Assembly: GCF_003027925.1 (NCBI RefSeq)
Contig: NZ_PYPS01000052.1
Location: 1 to 41,508, forward strand
DNA from: Micromonospora sp. RP3T
Lineage (GTDB): Bacteria; Actinomycetota; Actinomycetes; Mycobacteriales; Micromonosporaceae
Direction: 5' to 3'
DNA length: 41,508 nt
Below, in pieces: positions 30,413 to 38,051 of the stretch. Position numbers and translations under genes: made by a program. Positions within the stretch are counted from its first letter, which is position 1, and every line of letters begins with the position of its first letter. Under the pieces are notes generated by a model, which made no database searches, had not been told where the DNA came from, and saw only the letters and a list, made by a program, of their open reading frames with translations.

Positions 30413-33085
30413 TCAGGCCGGATCCGTGCCGTCGTGCCCCGGCATCGAACCCAGCGCGGCCCGCAGCTCGCTACGGCGGGTGACGCCGAGCTTGCTGTAG
30501 ACGCGTTGCAGGTGGTTCTCCACCGTGCGGGTGGAGAGGAACAGCCGTTCCGCGATCACGCGGCTGGTCAGCCCGGTGGCGGCGAGCCGGGCGATCTCCC
30601 ACTCGCGGTCGCTGAGCGCCGGCCGGAGCAGCCGCAACGCCGGGGTGGAGATCTCGTCGCAGCGGCGCAGCAGGTCGGCGAGGCGTTCCCGGGCCGTCCC
30701 CGGAACGCCGGCCCGGGCGTCCCGCATCCGGTGCAGCGCCATCGCGGTCGCCTCGGCGGCGTAGACGACCAGCTCCCGGTCGGCGAAGCCGTCGGCGACC
30801 GCGAGCAGATCCTCCGGGGAGCCGTCGAGCACGGCCCGGGCGTACCGGGCGACCAGCGGCGGCAGCACGCCGTCGATCTGTTCGGAGAGTTCCGCCAGGC
30901 GCTGCGCCACCGAGCGCCGGCCGCCGTCGGTGCAGGTGGGGCCGACCGGCGCGGCGGCCTGGTCGAGCCGGACCAGGTCGAGCAGGACGAGCAGCTCGTG
31001 GCCGGCGAGGCCGTCCTCGCGCAACCGGTCGGCCAGCGCGCAGAGGTGCTTGACGGCGCCCGGCAGGTCACCGGCCACCGCCTGCGCGGCGCCCCGGGCC
31101 TGCTCCAGCCACGGGTAGAGGACCGCCATCCCGGGCGCGTGCGTGCGGTCCGCCTCGGCCATCGCCTCGGCGGCGTGCGCCGCGTCCCCGCGCAGCGCCG
31201 CGGCCTGGGCGCGCTCGGCGTGGGCCAGGCCGGCGTAGACCCGGCTGGTGGTGAGCACCGCGCAGGCGCCCAGGCTGGTCCGGAGCGCGTCGCCGCCGCG
31301 CCCGCGCAGCCGTGCCGCGTACGCCTGGAGGATGGCCAGGTAGCCGCTGCCGAGCCGGAAGTCGCCGGCACCGGCGAGATCGGCGAACTCGTCGGCGACG
31401 ATCGCGTCGATACCGGCCAGGTCGCCGGAGAGCGCCAGCCGGGTGCCCCGGGCCAGTTCCATGGCGAGCTGGAGGTAGGGCATGTCGGAGCGCCAGCACG
31501 CCGCCTCGGCCTGCACCCGGGCGATCGCGGTGGCGCTGCGACGGTACTGCCCCTGCGCGGCCTGGAGGTGGGCCAGCGTGCAGCGGGCCAGCTCCCGGGC
31601 CGCCATCGGCGCGGCGGGGCGGTCCAGCACCTCCTGGGCCAGCCGTACCGCGACGTCGACGTCCAGCCGGTGCAGCCGCATGATGGCCTCGAAGGCGCGG
31701 ACCCGGGCCCGGTCGGCGGGATCGGCCAGCTCAGCGCCGCGGGCGGCGATCTCCTCCACCGTGGACTCCCGGTTGAGCCCCCAGTAGCTCACCATGCCCC
31801 GGACGGTCAGCCAGCGGCTGCGCCGCCGGTCGTCGTGGATCTCGCCGGCGACCTGGTCGAGCACCCGGATCGCCTCCTCCGGCCGGTCGCCGAACATGAG
31901 GATGGTGGCGAGCAGTTCCGCGGCGTCCGTGCCGCCGCCGGCCTCCAACGCGGCCCGGGCCAGCCGGGTGGCCAGCGGCACGTCGTACCGGCCGAACGCC
32001 TGCACCGCGGCGTCGAGCAGCAGCGTCACGTTCTGCGCCGTACCCGAGTCGAGCCGCCACACCGCGACCCGCAGCAGATCGTCGCGGCGGCGCTTGCCGA
32101 CCTGTTCCAGCAGCTCGGCCAGGGTGGCCTGGAGCCGGCGGGTGCGGCTGACCGGGCAGTGCCGGCGCATCACCTCGCCGTAGAGCGGATGGGCCAGCCG
32201 GACGTTGAGCCGCCGGTCGTCGCGGACCATGGCGATGAGCCCGCGCTCCTCGGCGGCCTCCACGTCCGCCGGCTCGACCGCCCGTTCCAGCAGGTGCAGG
32301 CCCAGCGGCTCGCCGAAGGCGACCAGCTCCACCACCGCCCGGACGCCCGGGGTCAGCCGGCCGATGCGGGTGTCGATCAGATCGGTGAGGCTGGGTGCCA
32401 GCTCCAGCCGGCCGGTCCACCGCCAGATCCCGTACCTGCGGTCGAGCTCGTCGCCGGCGGCCAGCACCAACTCGCGCAGCAGCAGCGGGTTGCCGGCGGA
32501 GAGCCGGAACAGTCGGTCGGAGGAGCCGGCGTCGACCGGGCCGCCGAGGATCGCGGCGAGCAGGCCGGTGGTTTCGCTGCGGCCGAGCGGGCCCAGCTCG
32601 ACCAGGTCGACCAGGTCGTCGGTCCAGAGCGCGCGGATCGGCAACGGGATCTGCTCGCCGTTGCGCAGCGTCCCGATCACGGTGGCGTTCTCCGAGCGGG
32701 CGACCAGGTGCACCAGCGCCGCCGAGGGCGGGTCGAGCAGATGCGCGTCGTCGATGGCCAGCACGATGGGGCGGCCCGCGGCCTGTTCCTGGAGCAGATC
32801 CACCGCCCAGCGCAGGATGCCGGCGGGGGAGAGGCCCTGCGGTTGCGCGGCGGGGAGCACCTGGACCAGCCCGCCGAACGGCAGCGCGGCGGTGGTGGCG
32901 CTGGCCGCGACCGACCAGATCGCGAAGCGCTCCGGGGAGAGCGCGGCCACCCCCTCCCGCAGCAGGCGGCTCTTGCCCACCCCGGCGTCGCCGCTGAAGA
33001 GCAGACCGCGCCCGTCCGGACCGCCGATCGTTGACGACAGCCGGTGAAGTTCATCCGCTCGGCCGACGAACCCCCACCTGGTCAT
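30413..33085 (-). CDS. Large LuxR-family transcriptional regulator with AAA-type ATPase (LAL/MalT-like)
   Basis: A regulator of 890 residues. The N-terminus opens with FVGRADELHRL. Walker A is GDAGVGKS at 32-39, and Walker B is RPIVLAIDDAHLLDPPS near residue 105. A long helical, TPR-like middle (about 330-800) probably receives the signal. The last 65 residues form a LuxR helix-turn-helix (LSDREWEIARLAATGLTSRVIAERLFLSTRTVENHLQRVYSKLG). ATP-dependent LAL regulators often control transport or secondary metabolism. The ATG at 33085 is favoured because the conserved domain begins four residues later. It is divergent from a dynamin-like gene, with inverted repeats in between. Both interrupt the pncB-clpS order known from mycobacteria. 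Confidence 0.9.
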   Translation of the reverse strand: MTRWGFVGRADELHRLSSTIGGPDGRGLLFSGDAGVGKSRLLREGVAALSPERFAIWSVAASATTAALPFGGLVQVLPAAQPQGLSPAGILRWAVDLLQEQAAGRPIVLAIDDAHLLDPPSAALVHLVARSENATVIGTLRNGEQIPLPIRALWTDDLVDLVELGPLGRSETTGLLAAILGGPVDAGSSDRLFRLSAGNPLLLRELVLAAGDELDRRYGIWRWTGRLELAPSLTDLIDTRIGRLTPGVRAVVELVAFGEPLGLHLLERAVEPADVEAAEERGLIAMVRDDRRLNVRLAHPLYGEVMRRHCPVSRTRRLQATLAELLEQVGKRRRDDLLRVAVWRLDSGTAQNVTLLLDAAVQAFGRYDVPLATRLARAALEAGGGTDAAELLATILMFGDRPEEAIRVLDQVAGEIHDDRRRSRWLTVRGMVSYWGLNRESTVEEIAARGAELADPADRARVRAFEAIMRLHRLDVDVAVRLAQEVLDRPAAPMAARELARCTLAHLQAAQGQYRRSATAIARVQAEAACWRSDMPYLQLAMELARGTRLALSGDLAGIDAIVADEFADLAGAGDFRLGSGYLAILQAYAARLRGRGGDALRTSLGACAVLTTSRVYAGLAHAERAQAAALRGDAAHAAEAMAEADRTHAPGMAVLYPWLEQARGAAQAVAGDLPGAVKHLCALADRLREDGLAGHELLVLLDLVRLDQAAAPVGPTCTDGGRRSVAQRLAELSEQIDGVLPPLVARYARAVLDGSPEDLLAVADGFADRELVVYAAEATAMALHRMRDARAGVPGTARERLADLLRRCDEISTPALRLLRPALSDREWEIARLAATGLTSRVIAERLFLSTRTVENHLQRVYSKLGVTRRSELRAALGSMPGHDGTDPA

Positions 33086-33143
33086 CGAGGCAGCATATCG
33101 ATGGAATGCCCTCCGCGCGCACGCCGTCACGCAGTGAAGTTGA

Positions 33144-33159
33144 GTAATCTGGCAATTAC
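33144..33159. promoter_or_regulatory. Inverted repeat GTAAT-N6-ATTAC
   Basis: GTAAT at 33144-33148 and ATTAC at 33155-33159 lie in the A/T-rich part of the divergent LuxR/dynamin-like intergenic region. This is a candidate operator or part of a promoter. Confidence 0.35.
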
Positions 33160-33180
33160 GCGTGAGTACCGGATGTGTGC

Positions 33181-33200
33181 GGTGTCGGATGGCCGACACC
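33181..33200. promoter_or_regulatory. 8-bp-arm inverted repeat GGTGTCGG-N4-CCGACACC
   Basis: A perfect dyad lies 78 bp before the dynamin-like start codon. It could be a binding site for the adjacent LuxR-type regulator. Confidence 0.4.
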
Positions 33201-33278
33201 CGTACTCTTCCGACATCCCCGCCGGGGACAGTTCCCGCGACCGGGCCGCGCCCGGCCGCCTCACCGGGAGGCCGTCTG

Positions 33279-34841
33279 ATGAAGCCGGGTCCACTCCCTT
33301 CGGTCGACGTGCCCGATCCGGGCGACCGGGCCGAGCCGCCGCGATGCGCCGCGCTCCCGACCCGCCTCGGCGTGACCGCACCGGGCCCGGACGAGCCGCT
33401 CGCCGTGGTCGCGGCCGGTCCGGCCGGCGCCGGTCGGCGCGAGCTGGTCGCCGGTCTGCTCGGGGTGCCGGCCGGGACGCTGGCCGTGCCCGTCGGCAGC
33501 CACCTGCTCGTCAACCACGCCAAGGTCGCCACCCGGGCGGCCGGTGTCCCGGGCTACCGCCATCCGCTCGCGTACGGCGCCGACCCGCTCGCCACCGGTC
33601 CCGCGCTGGCCCGGCCGCCGCGCCGGGTCGAGCTCAGCCTGCCCGACCCGCTGCTGCGGCACTTCGCGGTGCTCGACACGCCGGACACCGCCGCGCTGGG
33701 GGTGGCCGGTGGCCGGGTGCTGCGGGACGCCGTGGGCCGCGCCGGCGCGCTGCTCTTCGTGATCGCCGCCGACCAGGCGTTCAGCGCCGCCGAGCTGCAC
33801 CTGCTGACCGAGGTGGCGCGGGCGTCGGTCGAGGTGTTCTTCGTCGTCACTCCCGGCGGGACCGGCTGGGCGGTGCCGGCGGACGGCGCGACGGCGGAGG
33901 GCACGGGGGCGTCCGTGCCGTCGCCCGGCCCCGCCGGCCCGCCCGGCCCCGCCGGCCCGCTCGACCCGGTGGCGGTCTCCATCGAGGCCCACCGGGCGGT
34001 GCTGCTGGCCGCGGTGCCCGCGCTCGCCCGGGCCCGGTGGTTCCCGGCCCGCCGCACCGAGCTGCCGAACCTGCGCCGGGCGTTGGTCGGCTGGGCCGCC
34101 GTCGAAGGGCTGCGGCGGGCCAGCGCCCGGCCGCCCGAACCACCCGGCGCGCACGGCCGGGTGCCGGTGCTGGCCGGCATCGAGCCGGTCGAGCTGGCCG
34201 ATCGGCTCGACCGCCAGGTCCGCTCCTGCGCCCAGCGGATCCGCCAGCACCTCGCGCTGGAACTGGCCAACATCCATCTCCGGGTGGTCCAGGAGATCGT
34301 CTTCGGGGTCGGCTGCGCCGGCCTGCCGCCGTTGCTCGACCGTGAGCTGGAGGCGCTGTCCCTGCTCGCCACCGCGCAGTGCGACGAGGCGGTGCGCGGC
34401 ATGGTCGACGACGCCGCCGCCCGGGTCTTCGGCGCGCCGCTCGCCGAAGGCGTACGCCGGCGGATCACCCGCGCGGTGCGCTGGGGCCTCGCCGACCATC
34501 CCGACGGCCGGGAGCTGGACCGGGTGCTCCTGGTCACCAGCACCGCCGGGGTGGCCTCGTTGGCCGGCGTCGGCGCCCTGGACGCGCTGGCCGGGCTGCC
34601 CGGCGCGGCACGCGACGAGGCGCTCCCGCCGGTCGGCGTGGCGCTCAACGGCGGCTGCTGGCAGCACTGGCGCGCGCCGGGCAACGACGATCCGAACGCG
34701 GCCCGGTCCTGGGCCCAGCGCGCCCTGCGCGAGGTGGAACTCGAACTGTCCCGCGAGGTGTCCCGTCGCTTCGAGGTGATCCGTCTCTCGCTGGGTGGGG
34801 TGCTCGCCGATGCTGTCGACCACGGCATCCTGCTCGCCTGA
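33279..34841 (+). CDS. Dynamin-like / P-loop GTPase-related protein with degenerate motifs
   Basis: A protein of 520 residues with the outline of bacterial dynamin-like proteins: a strand and P-loop-like segment AVVAAGPAGAGRRELVAGLLG at about 42-62, then a switch-like stretch, then LRHFAVLDTPD at 127-136 (G3-like), and a long helical C-terminal half with a hydrophobic segment near TAGVASLAGVGALDALAGL. The P-loop lysine is Arg53 and the following Ser/Thr is Arg54. The usual TKxD guanine motif is replaced by VVTPGG. Nucleotide hydrolysis is therefore doubtful. A collagen-like PGPAGPPGPAGP insert lies near residue 215. The ATG follows GGGAGG. Assignment to the dynamin group is an inference from layout. 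Confidence 0.6.
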   Translation: MKPGPLPSVDVPDPGDRAEPPRCAALPTRLGVTAPGPDEPLAVVAAGPAGAGRRELVAGLLGVPAGTLAVPVGSHLLVNHAKVATRAAGVPGYRHPLAYGADPLATGPALARPPRRVELSLPDPLLRHFAVLDTPDTAALGVAGGRVLRDAVGRAGALLFVIAADQAFSAAELHLLTEVARASVEVFFVVTPGGTGWAVPADGATAEGTGASVPSPGPAGPPGPAGPLDPVAVSIEAHRAVLLAAVPALARARWFPARRTELPNLRRALVGWAAVEGLRRASARPPEPPGAHGRVPVLAGIEPVELADRLDRQVRSCAQRIRQHLALELANIHLRVVQEIVFGVGCAGLPPLLDRELEALSLLATAQCDEAVRGMVDDAAARVFGAPLAEGVRRRITRAVRWGLADHPDGRELDRVLLVTSTAGVASLAGVGALDALAGLPGAARDEALPPVGVALNGGCWQHWRAPGNDDPNAARSWAQRALREVELELSREVSRRFEVIRLSLGGVLADAVDHGILLA

Positions 34842-34861
34842 GGCCGGGGTCGCCGGGCCCG

Positions 34862-34882
34862 CGCCCGCCGTCCGGGCGGGCG
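34862..34882 (+). terminator. Hairpin after the dynamin-like gene
   Basis: CGCCCGCC at 34862-34869 pairs with 34875-34882 around a 5-nt loop, 20 bp after the stop and before clpS. Confidence 0.5.
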
Positions 34883-34944
34883 ATCCCGACCGCCGCGCCG
34901 TTCCGGTTCATCGGTTCGGCGGATCCGGTGGCACGATGGGGGGC

Positions 34945-35235
34945 ATGGCGGCTCCACAGGTTGCGCCGGTCGAGACGCCGGACACCACAGAGGTGCCGGT
35001 CTCCGACCGGCCATGGGTGACCATCGTCTGGGACGATCCGGTCAACCTGATGACGTACGTGACCTGGGTGTTCCAGAAGCTGTTCGGGTACAGCAGGGAG
35101 AAGGCGGAGCAGCTCATGCTGGACGTGCACCACAAGGGCAAGGCGGTGGTCTCCAGCGGGGCCCGAGAACGCATGGAGCACGATGCGGCGCAGCTGCACG
35201 CGTACGGGCTGTGGGCGACGGTGGACCGGTCGTGA
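34945..35235 (+). CDS. clpS: ATP-dependent Clp protease adaptor ClpS
   Basis: An adaptor of 96 residues that hands N-end-rule substrates to the ClpC/ClpP protease. Typical features are a flexible N-terminus (about 1-22), then WVTIVWDDPVNLMTYVTWVFQKLFGYSREKAEQLMLDVHHKGKAVV, with the hydrophobic N-degron pocket residues (Asp-Asp-x-x-Asn and the His of VHHKG). The start could also be the ATG at 34936. Neither has a strong ribosome-binding site. The stop TGA overlaps the GTG of a mini-cistron in the following tandem repeat. Gene order clpS, DUF2017, mec, cysO, cysM matches M. tuberculosis Rv1331-Rv1336. Confidence 0.93.
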   Translation: MAAPQVAPVETPDTTEVPVSDRPWVTIVWDDPVNLMTYVTWVFQKLFGYSREKAEQLMLDVHHKGKAVVSSGARERMEHDAAQLHAYGLWATVDRS

Positions 35236-35294
35236 GCGCGAGGAGTGAGCCGGTGTTGCGAGCCCCGCAGTCGCGAACAGGGACGGCGTCGTGA
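35232..35294 (+). CDS. Mini-cistron 1 of the tandem repeat (20 codons)
   Basis: GTG to TGA, encoding a basic 20-residue peptide starting VSARSEP. Its GTG overlaps the clpS stop, and its own stop overlaps the GTG of the second copy, both as GTGA. An AGGAG lies inside, too close to its start but usable for the next. It is probably a translational relay rather than a functional peptide. Confidence 0.4.
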   Translation: MSARSEPVLRAPQSRTGTAS

Positions 35295-35353
35295 GCGCGA
35301 GGAGTGAGCCGGTGTTGCGAGCCCCGCAGTCGCGAACAGGGACGGCGTCGTGA
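35291..35353 (+). CDS. Mini-cistron 2 of the tandem repeat (20 codons)
   Basis: Identical in sequence to mini-cistron 1. Its TGA overlaps the GTG start of the DUF2017 gene, completing a chain of four overlapping cistrons. Confidence 0.4.
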   Translation: MSARSEPVLRAPQSRTGTAS

Positions 35354-35853
35354 GCATGTTCCGTCGCCGGGGCGACAGCTACGTGGCCAGTTTCGCGGTG
35401 GACGAGGTGCGGGTGCTGCGCAAGGTCGCCTCCGAGGTGGTCGGGCTGCTCACCGACGGCTTCGACCACGGCGACCCGGTGGTGGGCCGGCTCTTCCCGG
35501 AGGTCTACCCGGACGACGACGCCGGCACCGCCGAGTTCCGCCGCTACACCGAGGGTGACCTGAAGACCGCGAAGATCGACCAGGCCGGCGCGATCCTCGC
35601 CGCGTTGCCCGACGGCGACGCGGGCGGCGAGGTGCGGCTGGACGCCGAGGCGGCCGAGGCGTGGCTGCGGGCGCTCAACGACGCCCGGCTGGCGATGGGC
35701 GTCCGGCTGGAGATCAAGGACGGCACCGACCTGGGTGAGGAGCTGGACGACGCGGTCGCCGCGGACCCGGCCTCGTCCCGGGTGTTCCAACTGTCGGTCT
35801 ACGCCTATCTCGGATATCTCCAGGAGTCCCTGCTCAACGCGCTCATCGACTGA
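35350..35853 (+). CDS. DUF2017-family protein (Rv1332-like)
   Basis: A protein of 167 residues of the actinobacterial DUF2017 family, always found next to clpS in this order. It starts MFRRRGDSYVASFAVDEVRVLRKVASEVVGLLTDG and has the acidic DDAGTAEFRRYTEGDLKTAKIDQAGAIL and a C-terminal helical VFQLSVYAYLGYLQESLLNALID. It was called a putative regulator in mycobacteria, but the function is not established. Co-occurrence with ClpS suggests a link to Clp proteolysis or to the sulfur genes downstream. The GTG at 35350 arises from the partial third repeat copy; an ATG two codons later is an alternative start. Confidence 0.85.
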   Translation: MSMFRRRGDSYVASFAVDEVRVLRKVASEVVGLLTDGFDHGDPVVGRLFPEVYPDDDAGTAEFRRYTEGDLKTAKIDQAGAILAALPDGDAGGEVRLDAEAAEAWLRALNDARLAMGVRLEIKDGTDLGEELDDAVAADPASSRVFQLSVYAYLGYLQESLLNALID

Positions 35854-35895
35854 GTGGTGACGGCGGCCACCTCGCCGCCCGGGGCGGCCAGGCGC

Positions 35896-35901
35896 TAGGC
35901 T
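35896..35901 (+). promoter_or_regulatory. Leaderless -10 box (TAGGCT) for mec
   Basis: TAGGCT lies seven bases before the GTG at 35909, giving mec-cysO-cysM a possible start separate from clpS. Confidence 0.5.
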
Positions 35902-35908
35902 GGTCGAC

Positions 35909-36397
35909 GTGCTGAGCATCGACCGGTCGATCATCGACGCGATCGTGGCCCACGCGCGCCGGGACCACCCGGACGAGGCGTGTGGCGTGGTCGCCGGTCC
36001 CGCCGGCAGCGACACCCCGACCCGGCACATCCCGATGGACAACGCCGCCCGTTCGATGACGTTCTACGAGTTCGACTCGATGGAGCAGTTGCGGGTCTGG
36101 CGGGAGATGGACGACCGCGACGAGGAGCCGGTCGTCATCTACCACTCGCACACCGCGACGGAGGCCTACCCGTCCCGCACGGACGTCTCCTTCGCCGGCG
36201 AGCCGGGTGCGCACTACCTGCTCGTCTCCACCCGTGAGCCCGACACCGAGGAGATCCGTTCCTTCCGGATCGTCGACGGGGTGGTCACCGAGGAGCCGGT
36301 CGAGATCGTGGACGCCGCCGTGGACCCGAACGCCGTCCAGTCCTACATGTTCGGGCAGAGCCCGGCGACGGTCGACTACGAGTGTTCCGGCCGCTGA
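35909..36397 (+). CDS. mec: JAMM/MPN+ zinc metalloprotease Mec (CysO-cysteine peptidase)
   Basis: A cytoplasmic protease of 162 residues that releases cysteine from the CysO-cysteine adduct. The JAMM motif is complete: Glu23 (DEACG), His79-Ser80-His81 (YHSHT), Ser89 and Asp92. In M. tuberculosis Mec (Rv1334) regenerates CysO after CysM has made the C-terminal cysteine adduct. Here it lies 69 bp before cysO. It is also the obvious candidate to remove the C-terminal extension of this CysO, as the JAMM protein QbsD does for QbsE in Pseudomonas. That second role is inferred. Confidence 0.93.
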   Translation: MLSIDRSIIDAIVAHARRDHPDEACGVVAGPAGSDTPTRHIPMDNAARSMTFYEFDSMEQLRVWREMDDRDEEPVVIYHSHTATEAYPSRTDVSFAGEPGAHYLLVSTREPDTEEIRSFRIVDGVVTEEPVEIVDAAVDPNAVQSYMFGQSPATVDYECSGR

Positions 36398-36466
36398 TCC
36401 CCAGCGCCGGCATGCCCTTTCCCGTCCGTCACCTGGCACGACCCTGAACGAGGAGCACGAGACACC

Positions 36467-36841
36467 ATGGCCATCGAGGTTCGCATCCCCACCATCCTGC
36501 GCAGCTACACCGGCGGCGCGAAGATCGTCGAGGGCAGTGGCGACACGCTCGCCGACCTGCTCACCGACCTGGACTCCCGGCACGCCGGCCTGCGGGGCCG
36601 GCTGGTCACCGACGCCGGCGCGTTGCACCGGTTCGTCAACGTCTACGTCAACGACGAGGACGTCCGTTTCCTCGGCGCGCTGGACGCGAAGCTCAACGAC
36701 GGCGACAGCGTGACCATCCTGCCGGCCGTGGCCGGCGGCGCGTTCGGCTTCGCCGCCGCGGCGGCGATCGCGTCGCACAGCGCCGCGACGGCGGCGACCG
36801 CCTCGCACGCGAGGTCCGCGCGCGCCGTCGCCGTCCGCTAG
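36467..36841 (+). CDS. cysO: Sulfur-carrier protein CysO (ThiS/MoaD family) with C-terminal extension
   Basis: A ubiquitin-fold sulfur carrier. Residues 1-91 match CysO from VRIPTILRSYTGG to VTILPAVAGG, with the diglycine at 90-91. In M. tuberculosis CysO ends at this diglycine, whose thiocarboxylate donates sulfur to CysM. Here the frame continues for 33 more residues (AFGF followed by an Ala/Ser/Thr/His/Arg-rich stretch) to a TAG. All 33 codons end in G or C, so the tail looks genuinely coding and no nearby frameshift restores an earlier stop. The protein must be clipped to be active, presumably by Mec. GAGGAG precedes the ATG, and cysM starts ten bases after the stop. Confidence 0.93.
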   Translation: MAIEVRIPTILRSYTGGAKIVEGSGDTLADLLTDLDSRHAGLRGRLVTDAGALHRFVNVYVNDEDVRFLGALDAKLNDGDSVTILPAVAGGAFGFAAAAAIASHSAATAATASHARSARAVAVR

Positions 36842-36851
36842 GCGGCCCGCC

Positions 36852-37817
36852 ATGGCGCGGTACGACAGCCTGCTCGACGCCTCCGGGGGCACGCCGCTGG
36901 TCGGCCTGCCCCGGCTCTCCCCGACAGTGCCCGACGGGGCGCCGCCGGTGCGGCTCTGGGCCAAGCTGGAGGACCGGAACCCGACCGGCAGCATCAAGGA
37001 CCGCGCGGCCCTGTTCATGGTCCGCGCGGCCGAGGAGGCCGGCCGGCTCCGTCCCGGCGACACGATCCTGGAGCCGACCAGCGGCAACACCGGCATCTCG
37101 CTGGCCATGGTGGCGAAGCTGCGCGGCTACCGGCTGGTCTGCGTGATGCCGGAGAACGTCTCCACCGAGCGGGTGCAGCTGCTCCGGATGTACGGCGCGG
37201 AGATCATCTTCTCGCCGGCCGCCGGCGGCTCGAACCAGGCCGTCGCCACCGCCAAGCAGATCGCGGCCGAGCACCCGGACTGGGTGATGCTCTACCAGTA
37301 CGGCAACGAGGCGAACGCCCGGGCGCACTACGAGACGACCGGGCCGGAGCTGTTGCACGACCTGCCGGGCATCACCCACTTCGTGGCCGGGCTGGGCACC
37401 ACCGGCACGCTCATGGGCACCGGCCGCTACCTGCGGGAGAAGGTCGACGGGATCCAGATCGTGGCGGCCGAGCCGCGCTACGGCGAGCTGGTCTACGGCC
37501 TGCGCAACATCGACGAGGGCTACGTGCCCGAGCTGTACGACGCCGGGGTGCTGTCCCGGCGCTTCTCGGTGGGCACCCGGGACGCGGTGCTGCGGACCCG
37601 GCAGCTCGTCGAGGTGGAGGGGGTCTTCGCCGGCTTCTCCACCGGCGCGATCCTGCACGCCGCGCTCGCCGTGGCGCACGAGGCGGTCAAGGCGGGCCGC
37701 CGCGCCGACGTGGCGTTCGTGGTCTGCGACGGCGGCTGGAAATATCTGTCCACCGGGGCGTACGGCGGCACGCTCGCGGACGCCGAGGACGCGCTGGACG
37801 GCCAACTCTGGGCCTGA
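36852..37817 (+). CDS. cysM: O-phosphoserine sulfhydrylase / CysO-dependent cysteine synthase
   Basis: A PLP enzyme of 321 residues that joins O-phosphoserine with CysO-thiocarboxylate. Lys49 in NPTGSIKDR binds PLP. TSGNTG at 76-81 is the substrate loop, and GLGTTGTLMGTGRYLRE binds the PLP phosphate. The C-terminal GGWKYLSTGAYGG tail, which closes on the active site in mycobacterial CysM, is present and marks the CysO-dependent type rather than CysK. It is translated from the same operon as mec and cysO. In M. tuberculosis a rhomboid gene and murI follow; both are absent here. Confidence 0.95.
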   Translation: MARYDSLLDASGGTPLVGLPRLSPTVPDGAPPVRLWAKLEDRNPTGSIKDRAALFMVRAAEEAGRLRPGDTILEPTSGNTGISLAMVAKLRGYRLVCVMPENVSTERVQLLRMYGAEIIFSPAAGGSNQAVATAKQIAAEHPDWVMLYQYGNEANARAHYETTGPELLHDLPGITHFVAGLGTTGTLMGTGRYLREKVDGIQIVAAEPRYGELVYGLRNIDEGYVPELYDAGVLSRRFSVGTRDAVLRTRQLVEVEGVFAGFSTGAILHAALAVAHEAVKAGRRADVAFVVCDGGWKYLSTGAYGGTLADAEDALDGQLWA

Positions 37818-37831
37818 CGGCCCGGTGGCGG

Positions 37832-37859
37832 TCCGGTCGGTGGGGACACACCGGCCGGA
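37832..37859 (+). terminator. Terminator after cysM
   Basis: An 11-bp stem pairs 37832-37842 with 37849-37859, with one G-U wobble and a GGGACA loop, 14 bp past the stop. Confidence 0.65.
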
Positions 37860-37948
37860 TCGCCGCGATCTCCCGGATCCTGGACGCGTATGGGTGTCAC
37901 GTTGATGACAACTTCCGGTAGATGATTCTTGCCCGACCGGCCGCCGCG

Positions 37949-37954
37949 TAGGCT
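37949..37954 (+). promoter_or_regulatory. Leaderless -10 box (TAGGCT) upstream of the 29-codon frame
   Basis: TAGGCT lies exactly seven bases before the GTG at 37962. TTCTTG 17 bases further upstream could serve as a weak -35. Confidence 0.5.
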
Positions 37955-37961
37955 GCGCAGC

Positions 37962-38051
37962 GTGGCGAGCGCGTCGGTGGAGATCAACGGCGGGGCGGCT
38001 GCCGACGCACCGACTACCCACGGTGAGATCGAGGCAACCGGATGCGACTGA
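37962..38051 (+). CDS. Putative leaderless 29-codon leader ORF
   Basis: GTG to TGA, encoding a small peptide (VASASVEINGG at its start, ending ATGCD). It begins where the TAGGCT promoter predicts transcription to start, and its stop overlaps the ATG of the next gene by ten bases, so it could couple or attenuate translation of the hydrolase. No homologue is known to me. It may instead be fortuitous. Confidence 0.4.
   Translation: MASASVEINGGAAADAPTTHGEIEATGCD

Larger units (their letters stand above)
35230..35355. repeat. 59-bp tandem repeat, two full copies plus eight bases
   Basis: Copies at 35230-35288 and 35289-35347 are identical, and 35348-35355 starts a third. The array begins in the last codons of clpS and ends in the first codons of the DUF2017 gene. 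I recall similar GTGAGCGCGAGGAGTGAGC elements widely dispersed in Micromonospora genomes. Confidence 0.9.
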
